Source: Mucilaginibacter aquaedulcis (GTDB taxonomy: Bacteria; Bacteroidota; Bacteroidia; Sphingobacteriales; Sphingobacteriaceae). From it: a DNA stretch of 64,000 nt. Positions 17,145-26,880 of this stretch are shown one piece after another. The position numbers and the translations under genes were made by a program. The stretch covers positions 1-64,000 of the forward strand of contig NZ_JAUFPR010000001.1 of the NCBI RefSeq assembly GCF_030409325.1, in the 5' to 3' direction. Under the pieces are notes generated by a model. That model saw only the letters and a list, made by a program, of their open reading frames with translations, was not told the origin of the DNA and searched no databases. Position 1 is the stretch's first letter, and the number at the start of each line of letters is the position of its first letter.

Positions 17145-19280
17145 TCACAAGGGCAAATGTATTGTAAACGCAGTACCTTGCCCCCGCCCGGTTTCCACAG
17201 TAAATTGTCCGTTATGCGCCTTCACTATAATATCATAACTCAATGATAAACCAAGGCCTACACCCTCTCCTGTTGGTTTTGTTGTAAAAAACGGCTGCAT
17301 GATCTTGTCTTTAATATCATCAGGAATACCAACACCGTTATCCTGTACGGTAATTTTAATCTGGTTGGCCTCCTGCTCAATAAATACTTTCACAGTTGGC
17401 TTGTAATCAATACTCATGGTTTCTTCCTTTTGTCGCATAGCATAAAAAGCATTGTTAAAAAGGTTAATCAGCACGCGCCCAATATCTTGCGGAATCAAAC
17501 TAACCAAGGGTAAGTTTGATTCAAATTTGGTGATTAATTCAACATTAAACTTTTCATCTTTTAGTTGAACCGACTCGTACGTTAAATTAAAGCACTCGCT
17601 AACAAGCTTTCGCACATCTGTAAGTTCCTTTTGCCCTTTGTGCGCTTTGCTATGCTCCAGCATACTTTTCACAATGCCGCTGGCACGCTGCCCGTGCTGG
17701 TAAATTTTCTCCAGATTTTGGTTCAGGTCATTGGTAATGGCATATACACCTTCTTTATTGCCGCTTTGAATTTCATCCTTCAACTCGTTCAGGAGTTCAA
17801 CACTTACCTCGCTAAAATTATTCACAAAATTAAGCGGGTTTTGAATTTCATGAGCTATACCCGCCGTGAGTTCTGCCAGCGATGCCATTTTTTCGGCTTG
17901 TATCAATTGGGCTTGCGTATCCTGAAGCTGATAGAGTGTACGCTCGGTATTTGCCTTTTCATTTGCAATTACCTGATTTTTATCTTTTAATATTTTATTG
18001 GCCTGGTTTAGTTTTTTCCGGTTGTGATTAATGATCCATAAAATTATACAAAGAGTAGTAAGCGCCGCCAAAGCCGAAAAAATAAGCCAGTTCTGCTGTG
18101 AAGCTTTACGCTGATATTCAACCTCTTTTTTAGAGAAGGTATAGTCTGCCTTTAAAGCCATTGCCATACGCTCACTTTCCAGGTTCCTGATGCTGTCTGA
18201 ATAAGTTTTAAACTTTTGATAATGCAGCAGGGCATCTTTACCATTACCCATACTGGCGTAAACCGTGGAAACAGTTTCCTGTGCATCGCGAAGTAAGTAT
18301 ACCTGCCCTATTTTTTGTGCCAGTTGTAAGGCCTCCAGTGCATTATCCAGTGCCGGTTTAAACATACCCTGCTTGTTTTGAACTTTGGCCAGGCCAATGA
18401 GTGCCTTTGCTGTATACGTTAAATTACCTTGCTTTTTGGCCAATACAACCGTATTGTTAAAATGAGCAGTAGCAGCTGGCAGGCTATCTAACTGGTAGGC
18501 AATATCGCCCAGGGTTTTGGAGCTGCTCATCAGCATTTCTGCATCGTTGATCTTGTGGGCTAATTGGCTTGCAATGTTCAGGATTGTTAAAGCTTCACGG
18601 GGCTTATGCCGCTCAAGCATAATTTCACCGATGTTATTGTAGGCTATAATAAGTCCTACTGTATCAGCCGTTTCCTTGGCTATCCCAAGCATTTGCCGGT
18701 AATCGCTTTCGGCCTCAGGCATTTTGTTTTGAAAGAAATGGATAGTGCCTATGTTATTCAAAATACTACCCGTTACAAACTGGTTATGATCAGCCTCAGC
18801 TCCTTTTAAAGCTTCATAAAAAATACGCAGCGCGGGGCTGTAGTTCCCCTGGTTTGAATATATGAGTCCAATATTATTTTGAATGCCCGGCAAAGCGCTA
18901 TTATAGCCGTTCTTTTTGGCCAGCTGGTAAGCCTGTTGATAATATGCCAACGATTTGGCAAAATCACCTTTAGTTTGATAGGCGTTACCTAAAATTTTAA
19001 AGGCCGTAAACTCACCTTTTAAAAAACCAACCGCCTTACAATACCCGGCCTGCCGATTAAGTAACGCAATAGCACTATCGGGATAAATATCAGCATATAT
19101 AAATCCGAGTTGATTAACAGTAGCGAGATAAGAAGTATCCTTAAAATAGTCTTCCCTTTGCTTAAAAGCGTTTATTTTTTGTTTGAGATTAACAAGATTG
19201 CCGGCCTGTGCAAATGCAGTTACTGTAAACAATAAGGGTAAAACGGGAGCAAAAAAAAGATGAAGATATTTTTTTATCAT
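17145..19280 (-). CDS. TPR-containing sensor histidine kinase
   Basis: The ATG at 19280 gives a signal peptide ([18 protein letters not shown], ending AFAQ), better than one six codons earlier. 711 aa. A periplasmic array of about six tetratricopeptide repeats (about 45-370) precedes one membrane helix (near 400), a coiled coil, a dimerisation helix with His477 ([13 protein letters not shown]) and a HATPase domain with N ([10 protein letters not shown]), G1 (DNGVGIP) and G2 ([12 protein letters not shown]) boxes. The TPRs probably sense a peptide or envelope protein. No response regulator lies next to it; an orphan kinase, as is common in this group. Confidence 0.9.
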   Translation of the reverse strand: MIKKYLHLFFAPVLPLLFTVTAFAQAGNLVNLKQKINAFKQREDYFKDTSYLATVNQLGFIYADIYPDSAIALLNRQAGYCKAVGFLKGEFTAFKILGNAYQTKGDFAKSLAYYQQAYQLAKKNGYNSALPGIQNNIGLIYSNQGNYSPALRIFYEALKGAEADHNQFVTGSILNNIGTIHFFQNKMPEAESDYRQMLGIAKETADTVGLIIAYNNIGEIMLERHKPREALTILNIASQLAHKINDAEMLMSSSKTLGDIAYQLDSLPAATAHFNNTVVLAKKQGNLTYTAKALIGLAKVQNKQGMFKPALDNALEALQLAQKIGQVYLLRDAQETVSTVYASMGNGKDALLHYQKFKTYSDSIRNLESERMAMALKADYTFSKKEVEYQRKASQQNWLIFSALAALTTLCIILWIINHNRKKLNQANKILKDKNQVIANEKANTERTLYQLQDTQAQLIQAEKMASLAELTAGIAHEIQNPLNFVNNFSEVSVELLNELKDEIQSGNKEGVYAITNDLNQNLEKIYQHGQRASGIVKSMLEHSKAHKGQKELTDVRKLVSECFNLTYESVQLKDEKFNVELITKFESNLPLVSLIPQDIGRVLINLFNNAFYAMRQKEETMSIDYKPTVKVFIEQEANQIKITVQDNGVGIPDDIKDKIMQPFFTTKPTGEGVGLGLSLSYDIIVKAHNGQFTVETGRGQGTAFTIHLPL

Positions 19281-19431
19281 TTCGTGCAAAATCGGCACAA
19301 ATAAGCCTCATTAAACATACATAAACTTTTCCTAACAAAAAAAGACCTTTTAACCGGAAATATTTCTGTGTGAGCAAATTACACCGTATATTCACTTGAA
19401 TAATCCCTTTATTTAAACCAAACTTAAACAC

Positions 19432-19731
19432 ATGCAAAACACAACTAAACTATTCCGTAAAATAACCGGTATGGCATGCCTTATTGCGGCTATTAACCTT
19501 GCAGGCTGTAGCTGTAATTCTAAAAACACCAGCAGTACATCCTCAGATTCTTCAGCAACAAAAGATTCGGCCAGCGTGAAAACAGACTCGGCAAGTGTAA
19601 TGAAAGCAGCCCCGGACAGTGCCTCTTTGAAAATGGCCCCGGTTGATTCGTTGGCAAGCCCTACAAGCAATGCTCCCAAAAAGGATACTACCATAAAACC
19701 CAGGCCAATTGACAGAAAAACCAGATCATAG
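19432..19731 (+). CDS. small Ser/Thr/Ala/Lys-rich lipoprotein
   Basis: 99 aa. Signal peptide with lipobox LAGC (Cys near 26), then a low-complexity tail of repeated D-S-A and K-D-S units (SSDSSATKDSASVKTDSAS) ending in a basic segment. Probably disordered. It lies 9 bases before the caspase-like gene in the same direction, suggesting co-transcription. Function unknown; the tail could be a surface spacer or a protease substrate (speculation). Confidence 0.7.
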   Translation: MQNTTKLFRKITGMACLIAAINLAGCSCNSKNTSSTSSDSSATKDSASVKTDSASVMKAAPDSASLKMAPVDSLASPTSNAPKKDTTIKPRPIDRKTRS

Positions 19732-19740
19732 CAGTTAGTT

Positions 19741-21174
19741 ATGAACTTTCCATTTTTTAGTAAAGACAGATGTTGTTTTATATTAAAAACAACCATATGC
19801 AGCATTGCATTTTATTTACTAATGGCGTTTTGTACCAGCGCTTACGGACAAGTTTTTTTCTATTTTGAAGCAAAGGTGCTTACTGCAGATAAAAAGCCTT
19901 TGACGTACAACATCTTTTTAAACTCAAAATGGGACGGATCGGCAGCAGCGCGGATAAACTTTAAAGACCCTGCTACAGGTAAAAGCCGGCTGGTTAAATT
20001 AAGTTTGGTAGACAATGATTTTCCGGATGCCAGCGATACCGATAAGGTGGTGAATCTATTACCTTTTGGGGATGCTTATGACGAGAGCGATAAACCTGAA
20101 AAAAACTTTATGTTTCCGAGGTTTCAGTTTACTAAAACTAAATCATACGGCAACTTGGTTGGTGCAGCCGCAAAGGTTTATTTTAGTTATAACAACAAAC
20201 AATGGTATGCACCAATATCAAGTACTTATCAAGAGTTTGAATATCGGACAGACGGTCCTGCCGGCCTGAAAACACAGGCTCTGGTAAAACGCTTTTTTAA
20301 TAAAAACGAGGCGTTTTACCAAGGTTATTTTAACATGAACAATCCTAAGTTTACAGCCGATGAAAAACGCAGAAAGATGTTCTTTTTGTTTATTGCAGCT
20401 ACAGATGATCCCAAAATTGGCATAACAACGCAAATAGATCTCATACACTTTCAGGACTTTTTGCTAAGTGTTGACGGCGGAACTCCGTTAAATCCTGATA
20501 GATTGGGATTCACTATTAGTTCTGACGAGGTTTCGGGAAAAAACTTTACAAAAAAAGCTGTAAATAATGCTATTGATAAATTGAAACCCGGCCCAAGAGA
20601 TATCGTATTTATATATTATAGCGGTCATGGTTTTCGTTACAGTGATGACACCAGTAAATATCCGCGAATTGCATTGGTAGCCAACGGCAGCCAGTCGCCA
20701 GATAATGATAACATTGCGGTAGAGGACATATATAAACGTGTCTTAAAAAAAGGAGCAAGAGTAACTATAGTGTTGGCCGATTGTTGCAATGAAAATTATG
20801 GCTCCTCGCCTCGAGAGGGTAAATCTCAGCCACAGTATGCTAACGCTCCGGCTTACACACCTATGAATTATACCAATGCACGTGCGCTCTTTTTGCCAAG
20901 CAAGTCAGTTGCTATATTGGCTTGTGCAGCCGAAAAAGATCAGCTCGCGGCGGGCAATGTTCAATTGGGAGGATTTTTCACTCATTTTATATACACTGAA
21001 TTGCGAAACAGTATATATGACAGGTATGGATATGCCGAAGCTTCATGGACAAGAATATTAAACAATGCTAAAGAATACACTCGCAGGCAAGCATTAACTG
21101 CAGATTGCAAAGGAGGCCCTTGTGATGGCGACCGGAGCCTTCAGAGGCCATTATTCATAGTAACTACAAAATAG
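19741..21174 (+). CDS. exported caspase-like peptidase (C14 family, p20 domain)
   Basis: 477 aa with an N-terminal signal sequence (hydrophobic 15-35, ending SAYGQ). Residues about 37-240 are a beta-rich domain of unknown type. The C-terminal half is a caspase/metacaspase p20 fold: catalytic His296 in IYYSGHGFRY and catalytic Cys348 or Cys349 in VLADCCNE, with substrate-pocket strands LACAAEKDQ and GGFFTHFIY. An exported caspase-like peptidase cannot act as a classical cytosolic death protease, so a role in envelope processing or toxin-like activity is more plausible. Partner: the lipoprotein gene just upstream. Confidence 0.85.
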   Translation: MNFPFFSKDRCCFILKTTICSIAFYLLMAFCTSAYGQVFFYFEAKVLTADKKPLTYNIFLNSKWDGSAAARINFKDPATGKSRLVKLSLVDNDFPDASDTDKVVNLLPFGDAYDESDKPEKNFMFPRFQFTKTKSYGNLVGAAAKVYFSYNNKQWYAPISSTYQEFEYRTDGPAGLKTQALVKRFFNKNEAFYQGYFNMNNPKFTADEKRRKMFFLFIAATDDPKIGITTQIDLIHFQDFLLSVDGGTPLNPDRLGFTISSDEVSGKNFTKKAVNNAIDKLKPGPRDIVFIYYSGHGFRYSDDTSKYPRIALVANGSQSPDNDNIAVEDIYKRVLKKGARVTIVLADCCNENYGSSPREGKSQPQYANAPAYTPMNYTNARALFLPSKSVAILACAAEKDQLAAGNVQLGGFFTHFIYTELRNSIYDRYGYAEASWTRILNNAKEYTRRQALTADCKGGPCDGDRSLQRPLFIVTTK

Positions 21175-21388
21175 CTTCAAAAAAATATCAATAGTTACAA
21201 TTTTTATAACGTTTTAACTCCACATCTTCGGCTGCAATATCAAGCAATCTTGTGTATGGATTGAGGTGTCACTTGATATTTTACAGATGATATGTCATCA
21301 GCTACATTTTTTTAATTTTTTTTTAAAATCTTTTAAGGGTTCAATCGTCTGCTTCAGAGATACTATTTTTTTGATTCTACTGCATATA

Positions 21389-22567
21389 ATGGCAAAACGA
21401 TTTCCGCTGATTATCCTGCTCTGGCTGGGTACAGATCTATACTTTTATCAGGTCGTAAAAACCTTATTTATTTCCGGCACCTTGTTAAGGTACTATTGGC
21501 TTCCAGACTTGTTATTAATAACAGGTATTGTTGCTGTATTTTTTTTACAACGAGGCTCGCGCGTTTGGCAATCATCGATAAACTGGCTCATGGGGCTGAT
21601 GCTCCTGACTTTTGTTCCGCGTTTATTTTCGTTACCTGTTTTGCTGATTGAAGATATTACGCGTCTGTTTCGCGGGTTTCCGCCGAGGGCATTTTGGGTA
21701 AGTGAACTCACTGTAGCTATTGCCGCCGTGCTTTTCCTTATCGTTTTGTTCGGCATTACACGCGGCAGGCACTTTTACCGGGTAAGAAGAGAAACAATCA
21801 GGTTTGCCGACCTGCCGGAGGCTTTTGATGGATTCACAATTACCCAGATCACCGATGTTCACTCTGGTAGCTTTACAAATGCTTCAGGCGTACAGAAAGG
21901 GTTGGAACTGGTGAATGCACAGCAAAGTGACGTTATCCTTTTCACTGGCGATCTGGTCAATAACCAGGCATCAGAAATGGATCGATGGATACCCGCTTTT
22001 GAGGGATTGAAAGCCCCCATGGGAAAATTTTCAGTGCTGGGAAACCACGACTACGGAGATTACATCCAGTGGAAGAGCCCTAAAGCTAAACAGGACAACC
22101 TGGACCGATTGAAGGAGGTGCATACAGAAATAGGCTTTCGTCTGCTGTTGGATGAGTCGATCAGGCTTCAGAAAAACGGACAGTCAATCAGTTTACTGGG
22201 CGTTGAAAACTGGGGTAAGGGTGGCTTCCACAAATACGGCGATTTGGGTAAGGCGACTGAAGGAGTGCCCGATGATGCATTTAAGATTCTGATGTCTCAC
22301 GATCCGTCACATTGGGAAGCCGTTACGCTCGATCATCATCAGCCAATCCACCTTACACTTTCAGGACACACGCATGGCATGCAGTTTGGCATTGAGTTAT
22401 TCGGCTTTAAGTGGAGCCCTATAAAGTACGTCTATAAGCAATGGGCGGGTCTTTACCGGCGCGGAGAACGTTTCCTGTATGTTAACAGGGGATTTGGCTT
22501 TCTCGGACTGAAAGGCCGTATAGGCATGTGGCCGGAGGTTGCGGTAATTACACTGAAACGCCGGTAA
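21389..22567 (+). CDS. membrane-anchored metallophosphoesterase (YkuE/YaeI-like)
   Basis: I choose the ATG at 21389 (MAKRFPLIILLWLG); an upstream in-frame ATG at 21266 would add 41 unlikely residues. 392 aa. Four hydrophobic segments in the first 140 residues, then a calcineurin-like phosphoesterase with every metal motif: TDVHSGS (DxH), FTGDLVNN (GDxxxN), LGNHDYGD (GNHD), MSHDPSHW and SGHTHGMQFG (GHTH). Relatives such as YkuE and YaeI act on lipid-linked phosphates, for example UDP-diacylglucosamine. Monocistronic, followed by a strong terminator. Confidence 0.88.
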   Translation: MAKRFPLIILLWLGTDLYFYQVVKTLFISGTLLRYYWLPDLLLITGIVAVFFLQRGSRVWQSSINWLMGLMLLTFVPRLFSLPVLLIEDITRLFRGFPPRAFWVSELTVAIAAVLFLIVLFGITRGRHFYRVRRETIRFADLPEAFDGFTITQITDVHSGSFTNASGVQKGLELVNAQQSDVILFTGDLVNNQASEMDRWIPAFEGLKAPMGKFSVLGNHDYGDYIQWKSPKAKQDNLDRLKEVHTEIGFRLLLDESIRLQKNGQSISLLGVENWGKGGFHKYGDLGKATEGVPDDAFKILMSHDPSHWEAVTLDHHQPIHLTLSGHTHGMQFGIELFGFKWSPIKYVYKQWAGLYRRGERFLYVNRGFGFLGLKGRIGMWPEVAVITLKRR

Positions 22568-22605
22568 ATTTCGTTCTGCTTTTTACCTCAAAATCTCCAA
22601 AACAA

Positions 22606-22639
22606 AAATCCGATCTTAAATTGCTTTAAGATCGGATTT
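22606..22639. terminator. intrinsic terminator
   Basis: AAATCCGATCTTAAA (22606-22620) and TTTAAGATCGGATTT (22625-22639) form a 15-base stem with a TTGC loop. It lies between the convergent metallophosphoesterase and histidine kinase genes. Confidence 0.75.
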
Positions 22640-22825
22640 CCTTTGTATTCGCCCTACCTGTACAAATTTCGAACCTTTTCCGGTATGATTCGCGTTGTTG
22701 TCATTTATACTCTTTACCTATTCTTTTTTATTGATCAATGCTTTCCATGAAAACATGATGCCATAACCATAAGGACAATCCAAACAAATTAACGCCCCCT
22801 CTCTTTTTTGGTTTATAGCATCGCA

Positions 22826-25339
22826 TTAACTTTTATTCCTGCAGTTTTTTTCTGAGTTTATTTTTTTAAACACAATAAAAATCTTCGTTCCACTGTCTGA
22901 AAATATTTGAAATGTCCCCCTTAACTGCTTTGACAGCCCCCGCATTAAGCTGACACCCATTGACTTGGCCGTATCAGCATTAAAGTTTTCTGGCAAACCA
23001 ATACCATTATCGGCGATTTCTAATCTAAATAAATCACCATCTACTTCGCTGAGGTCTATAGAAATTTCGGCATCGATGATTTCTGGAAACCCATATTTGA
23101 TTGTATTGGTAATTGCTTCGTTAAGTATAAGCCCCAGTGGTACAATTTGCTCTACAGTAAAATTTGATGGCACACAATTCACTGTGAAACGTATATTTTG
23201 TTGAACCGTTTGGTACGTATACTTGAAATACTGTACCAGCTCCAAAATGTAGGATCGTATTTCTATCATTTCAATATCAGCGGCCATGTATAACCTTTGA
23301 TGAATCAGCGAAATTGCCTGAATCCGGTCCTGGCTTTCTCTTATGGCATCTAACGCTGCATTATTGCTCAACATCGATGATTGAGTCTCCAGTAGACTTG
23401 TAATCATGTGCAGGTTATTTTTAACCCTATGATGAACTTCTTTAAGCAACCAATCTTTATCGGCTACCAATTGCTCCAACATTTGATTTTTGGTATTGAT
23501 TTCCAATTGCTTTATTTTCAAATCTATATTACTACGATTTTTCAGACGATAAGAGTGGTAAATAAGATAGGCGATTACCAGGCTAACGATGATCCCAATT
23601 ATTGTAAAATTTCGTTGAAGACTCACCTTTTGCACCTCCCCATCTCTGGTTTTAGCCTGACTTTGCAGCAGTTTGATAGATTCTTCTTTTTTAGAAACCT
23701 GATTTTCTACCTGAATCTCTGTCAGTTGGTTAAGTGATTGCTGGCTAAGTACAGAATCTTTAATCGCACGGTATTTTAAAAAATGAGTTAAACTACTTTT
23801 AAAATTTCCGAGTGCGGAATCTGCTTTAAATAACAAATGTTGCTCTTCAGCTATTTCTGATATTTCTCTGCTGTAATTTGTTGAACTACATTTTAGAAGA
23901 TATATTTTAGCCTCCTTATATCGATGTTCACCCATCAAAAATCTGGCATAAAGCAGGTAAGCTTCCGGACTGGTCAAATGTTCGACCGATGAAATTTCTT
24001 TTTTGAGTTCAGTTTGCGATTCTTTATCGTCACGGAGCATCTGCAAGTAATACCGTTCTGCCAGTTGCGTTTTTTTTAAATATGCATAAACATTGCCGTA
24101 GCTGGCATGGATCGCCTCAACAAGAAGCGGAAACTGGAACCATTCCCTCTCTATAGATTCTAAAAACGCCAGCGCCTCGTTTGCCCGCCCAAGCTTTAAC
24201 AGCATATTTACTACCTGATAGGCAGTATAATAAACATCAGGAAAGCCCATTTTATGTTCATCGTCAAATACTTTTTTATAATAGTTTAACGCGTTTTTAT
24301 AAAATCCGATTTTTTCATAGATAGTAGCCATTCGCTCGTAAGCTACTATGGTGTAGGCTTGGTCTTTATTGCTTGCGGCGGCCAGTGCGAGGTTTTCATA
24401 ATCAAGTGATTTTCTAAAATCGCCTTTTTGATAATAGGCTGTTGAAATTAGGCTGTAGGTATGTAGACTGACTTTCTTTTTGAGTTTTTGAAAAATTGAG
24501 AGAATCCGAAGCAATCGAAGTAAGGCGGAGTCGGCCTGGTTAAAATGGAGATTCACCTCTGCTACATCACGCAAACTATATGCGGCGTCCTCCTCATTGC
24601 CGGCGTGCAGATAAATATTATAAGCATTTAGGTTATAAGTTATTTTTAAACCTTGCGTACTGTCACTTTCGGGTAAGGTTGTGCCGAGCTTAGACCAATA
24701 ATCCGCTTCTTTAAGCTTATCTCCTATACGATGATAATAACCGATGATCTCCAGGTAATTTTTTTGACCCAGACTTAGTTGATTTCCGATAAAATAATTC
24801 TTTGCCAACACAATTTGAGCCTCATCGTGCCAATGTCTCGAATTGGCTGAATCAGCTAATTTACGAGCCCAAATGCCATATTCCTGACTGGTATCCAAAT
24901 TGCCCTTGTGACAGGAATCATCGTATAAATAATATTCCGCGATAATGATCAATAGCCTGATTTTCGCCTCACCATACGCACTATAAAGCAAAAGCTTGGC
25001 TGTTCTGATATCGCATGCGGCAGCGGCAGCTTTACATTTTAAGTAAACGGCCTCCACGTGCCCCGGCACGTACTTCAGTTTCTTGCTCAACACATCTGCT
25101 TTTTCGGCATACTGAATACAGGTGGCATAACCTTCTTTGGTATTTAAACGCCAGTATCCACCTGCTATTCTTTCGAGCAATATTACCCGGTTGGTATCAT
25201 TGGGTAAATTTTGTAAGCCCTGCACTAATTTTTCAGTGGGGACGGAATCGCGCGGAATACCTATTGGGTTTTTTGTATGTTGGGCTAATACAGTTGAGGC
25301 AAGCAAAATTAAACTGAACAGTAAATAAACGCGTCTCAT
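22826..25339 (-). CDS. TPR sensor histidine kinase of the HisKA_2 type
   Basis: The ATG at 25339 gives a signal peptide (MRRVYLLFSLILLAS, ending VLAQ); an ATG 14 codons earlier would bury it. 837 aa. Periplasmic region of TPR-like helical repeats (about 60-530), one membrane helix (IIGIIVSLVIAYLIY), then a HisKA_2 phosphoacceptor helix (LLKEVHHRVKNNLHMITSLL) and a HATPase domain (NEAITNTIKYGF; DNGIGLP). The gene begins beyond the stop of the sigma-54 response regulator (25399) by 59 bases in the same direction, so the two form a two-component operon. Confidence 0.9.
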   Translation of the reverse strand: MRRVYLLFSLILLASTVLAQHTKNPIGIPRDSVPTEKLVQGLQNLPNDTNRVILLERIAGGYWRLNTKEGYATCIQYAEKADVLSKKLKYVPGHVEAVYLKCKAAAAACDIRTAKLLLYSAYGEAKIRLLIIIAEYYLYDDSCHKGNLDTSQEYGIWARKLADSANSRHWHDEAQIVLAKNYFIGNQLSLGQKNYLEIIGYYHRIGDKLKEADYWSKLGTTLPESDSTQGLKITYNLNAYNIYLHAGNEEDAAYSLRDVAEVNLHFNQADSALLRLLRILSIFQKLKKKVSLHTYSLISTAYYQKGDFRKSLDYENLALAAASNKDQAYTIVAYERMATIYEKIGFYKNALNYYKKVFDDEHKMGFPDVYYTAYQVVNMLLKLGRANEALAFLESIEREWFQFPLLVEAIHASYGNVYAYLKKTQLAERYYLQMLRDDKESQTELKKEISSVEHLTSPEAYLLYARFLMGEHRYKEAKIYLLKCSSTNYSREISEIAEEQHLLFKADSALGNFKSSLTHFLKYRAIKDSVLSQQSLNQLTEIQVENQVSKKEESIKLLQSQAKTRDGEVQKVSLQRNFTIIGIIVSLVIAYLIYHSYRLKNRSNIDLKIKQLEINTKNQMLEQLVADKDWLLKEVHHRVKNNLHMITSLLETQSSMLSNNAALDAIRESQDRIQAISLIHQRLYMAADIEMIEIRSYILELVQYFKYTYQTVQQNIRFTVNCVPSNFTVEQIVPLGLILNEAITNTIKYGFPEIIDAEISIDLSEVDGDLFRLEIADNGIGLPENFNADTAKSMGVSLMRGLSKQLRGTFQIFSDSGTKIFIVFKKINSEKNCRNKS

Positions 25340-25398
25340 AGCCTGACCATCATTTGATTTATATTCTATTCCATACGACAAGTATGCTGCCGGGTAAT

Positions 25399-26775
25399 CT
25401 AATTGAATTCTTTATCCAGTTCGATTCGGAACTTTTTTAATTTCGCTATTAACGTTCGATAAGGAATGTCGAGTATTTCGGATGCCCCCCCGGGTCCGGA
25501 AAGTCTTCCGTTGCAGCTTTCAATTACAGTTTTAATATAATCAATTTCCATCTCTTTTATAGACTTCATTTTCTTTAATTCAGGATGTAACGGCTGATCT
25601 TCCGCCAACAGTGGTAATTCAATGTGATCTATAGTAGACTGTGGTGTTAAGATCACAGTTCGTTCAATAAGGTGTTCCAACTCCCGGATGTTTCCCGGCC
25701 ATTGATAGTTTCTCAACGGATTAAGCGCTTCAGGTGAGATTTGTTTAACCGGGATATTGTTCAGCTGACAGAAGTATTTTACAAAATGTTCAACAAGTAG
25801 CGGTATGTCATCTGTTCGGTCCCGCAGCGGCGGAAGTAGTATGGGAAAAACATTCAACCGGTAAAAAAGATCTATTCTAAAACGACCTTCCGCCATTTCC
25901 TTTTCAAGACTCCGGTTAGTAGCAACAATAATCCTAACATCAACTTTTACAGATCCTCGTCCCCCAATTCTTTCTACTTCCCGTTCCTGCAGAACTCTTA
26001 ATAATTTTCCCTGCAAATCTATCGGTAATTCGCCAATTTCATCCAGTACAATTGTTCCGTTGTGTGCTTGCTCAAATCGGCCGATCCGTCTTTCCAATGC
26101 ACCGGTAAATGCACCGCGTTCATGGCCAAACAATTCCGTTTCTATCAGGTTTGTTGGAAGCGCTGCGCAATTCACTTTGATCAACGGCCCGCTTTTTCTT
26201 TGAGAATTATGATAAATGCTGTCTATTATCCTTTCCTTACCGGTTCCGCTCTCGCCACAGATCAGGACGGTGGTATCTGTAGGAGCAACGATTTTTACCA
26301 GTTTGAGCACATCCATCAGTTTTTTTGACTTACCTATAATTCCGTCAAACGTTACTTTGCTGGAAAATGATTCCTGAATCACAGCTGACTCTTTGAGTTT
26401 TTGCTTCTGTTGGTGAATGTGATCAGCAATGTCAAGAGCAACCAGTACATCGCGCTCCCGGAAGGGTTTGATTAAAAATCCATACGGCTCGGTTAATTTG
26501 GCAGCTGCAAGGGTATCCTTGTTTGAGTTTGCGGAAAGGTATATAAAGGCAATCCCTTGCCTTTTCAAGTCCTGGGCAAGATCAATGCCTGTTTTTCTTC
26601 CACTTAGAAAAATATCAAGCAAGACAAAATCAACAATCTCTTTTTCAAGAAATCTTGTTGCATCGCTATAAGAATCAGCTAGGTGAGGCACTTCATATCC
26701 GGCCTTTTCCAGAATAATCCTAACATTATTGGCTTCTACAAAATTATCCTCAACTACCAATATTTTTTTACTCAT
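25399..26775 (-). CDS. NtrC-family sigma-54-dependent response regulator
   Basis: 458 aa. Receiver domain 1-120 with phosphoacceptor Asp54 (VLLDIFLSG); AAA+ domain about 145-380 with Walker A GESGTGKE, the sigma-54-contact loop GAFTGA and Walker B VLDEIGEL; C-terminal Fis-type helix-turn-helix (GGASEILDIPYRTLIAKLKK). First gene of an operon with the histidine kinase downstream, which is its likely phosphodonor. The loop reads GAFTGA here but GSFTGA in the two neighbouring activators. Confidence 0.93.
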   Translation of the reverse strand: MSKKILVVEDNFVEANNVRIILEKAGYEVPHLADSYSDATRFLEKEIVDFVLLDIFLSGRKTGIDLAQDLKRQGIAFIYLSANSNKDTLAAAKLTEPYGFLIKPFRERDVLVALDIADHIHQQKQKLKESAVIQESFSSKVTFDGIIGKSKKLMDVLKLVKIVAPTDTTVLICGESGTGKERIIDSIYHNSQRKSGPLIKVNCAALPTNLIETELFGHERGAFTGALERRIGRFEQAHNGTIVLDEIGELPIDLQGKLLRVLQEREVERIGGRGSVKVDVRIIVATNRSLEKEMAEGRFRIDLFYRLNVFPILLPPLRDRTDDIPLLVEHFVKYFCQLNNIPVKQISPEALNPLRNYQWPGNIRELEHLIERTVILTPQSTIDHIELPLLAEDQPLHPELKKMKSIKEMEIDYIKTVIESCNGRLSGPGGASEILDIPYRTLIAKLKKFRIELDKEFN

Positions 26776-26880
26776 ATATAAATTTACTAATCTAATCCCA
26801 TATGTCAGTTCAGAAGATATCTTTTGCTTTCAGTATCTTCCAATAGTTAAATTGGCCAAAAAGAATCTAAAACATCAATC

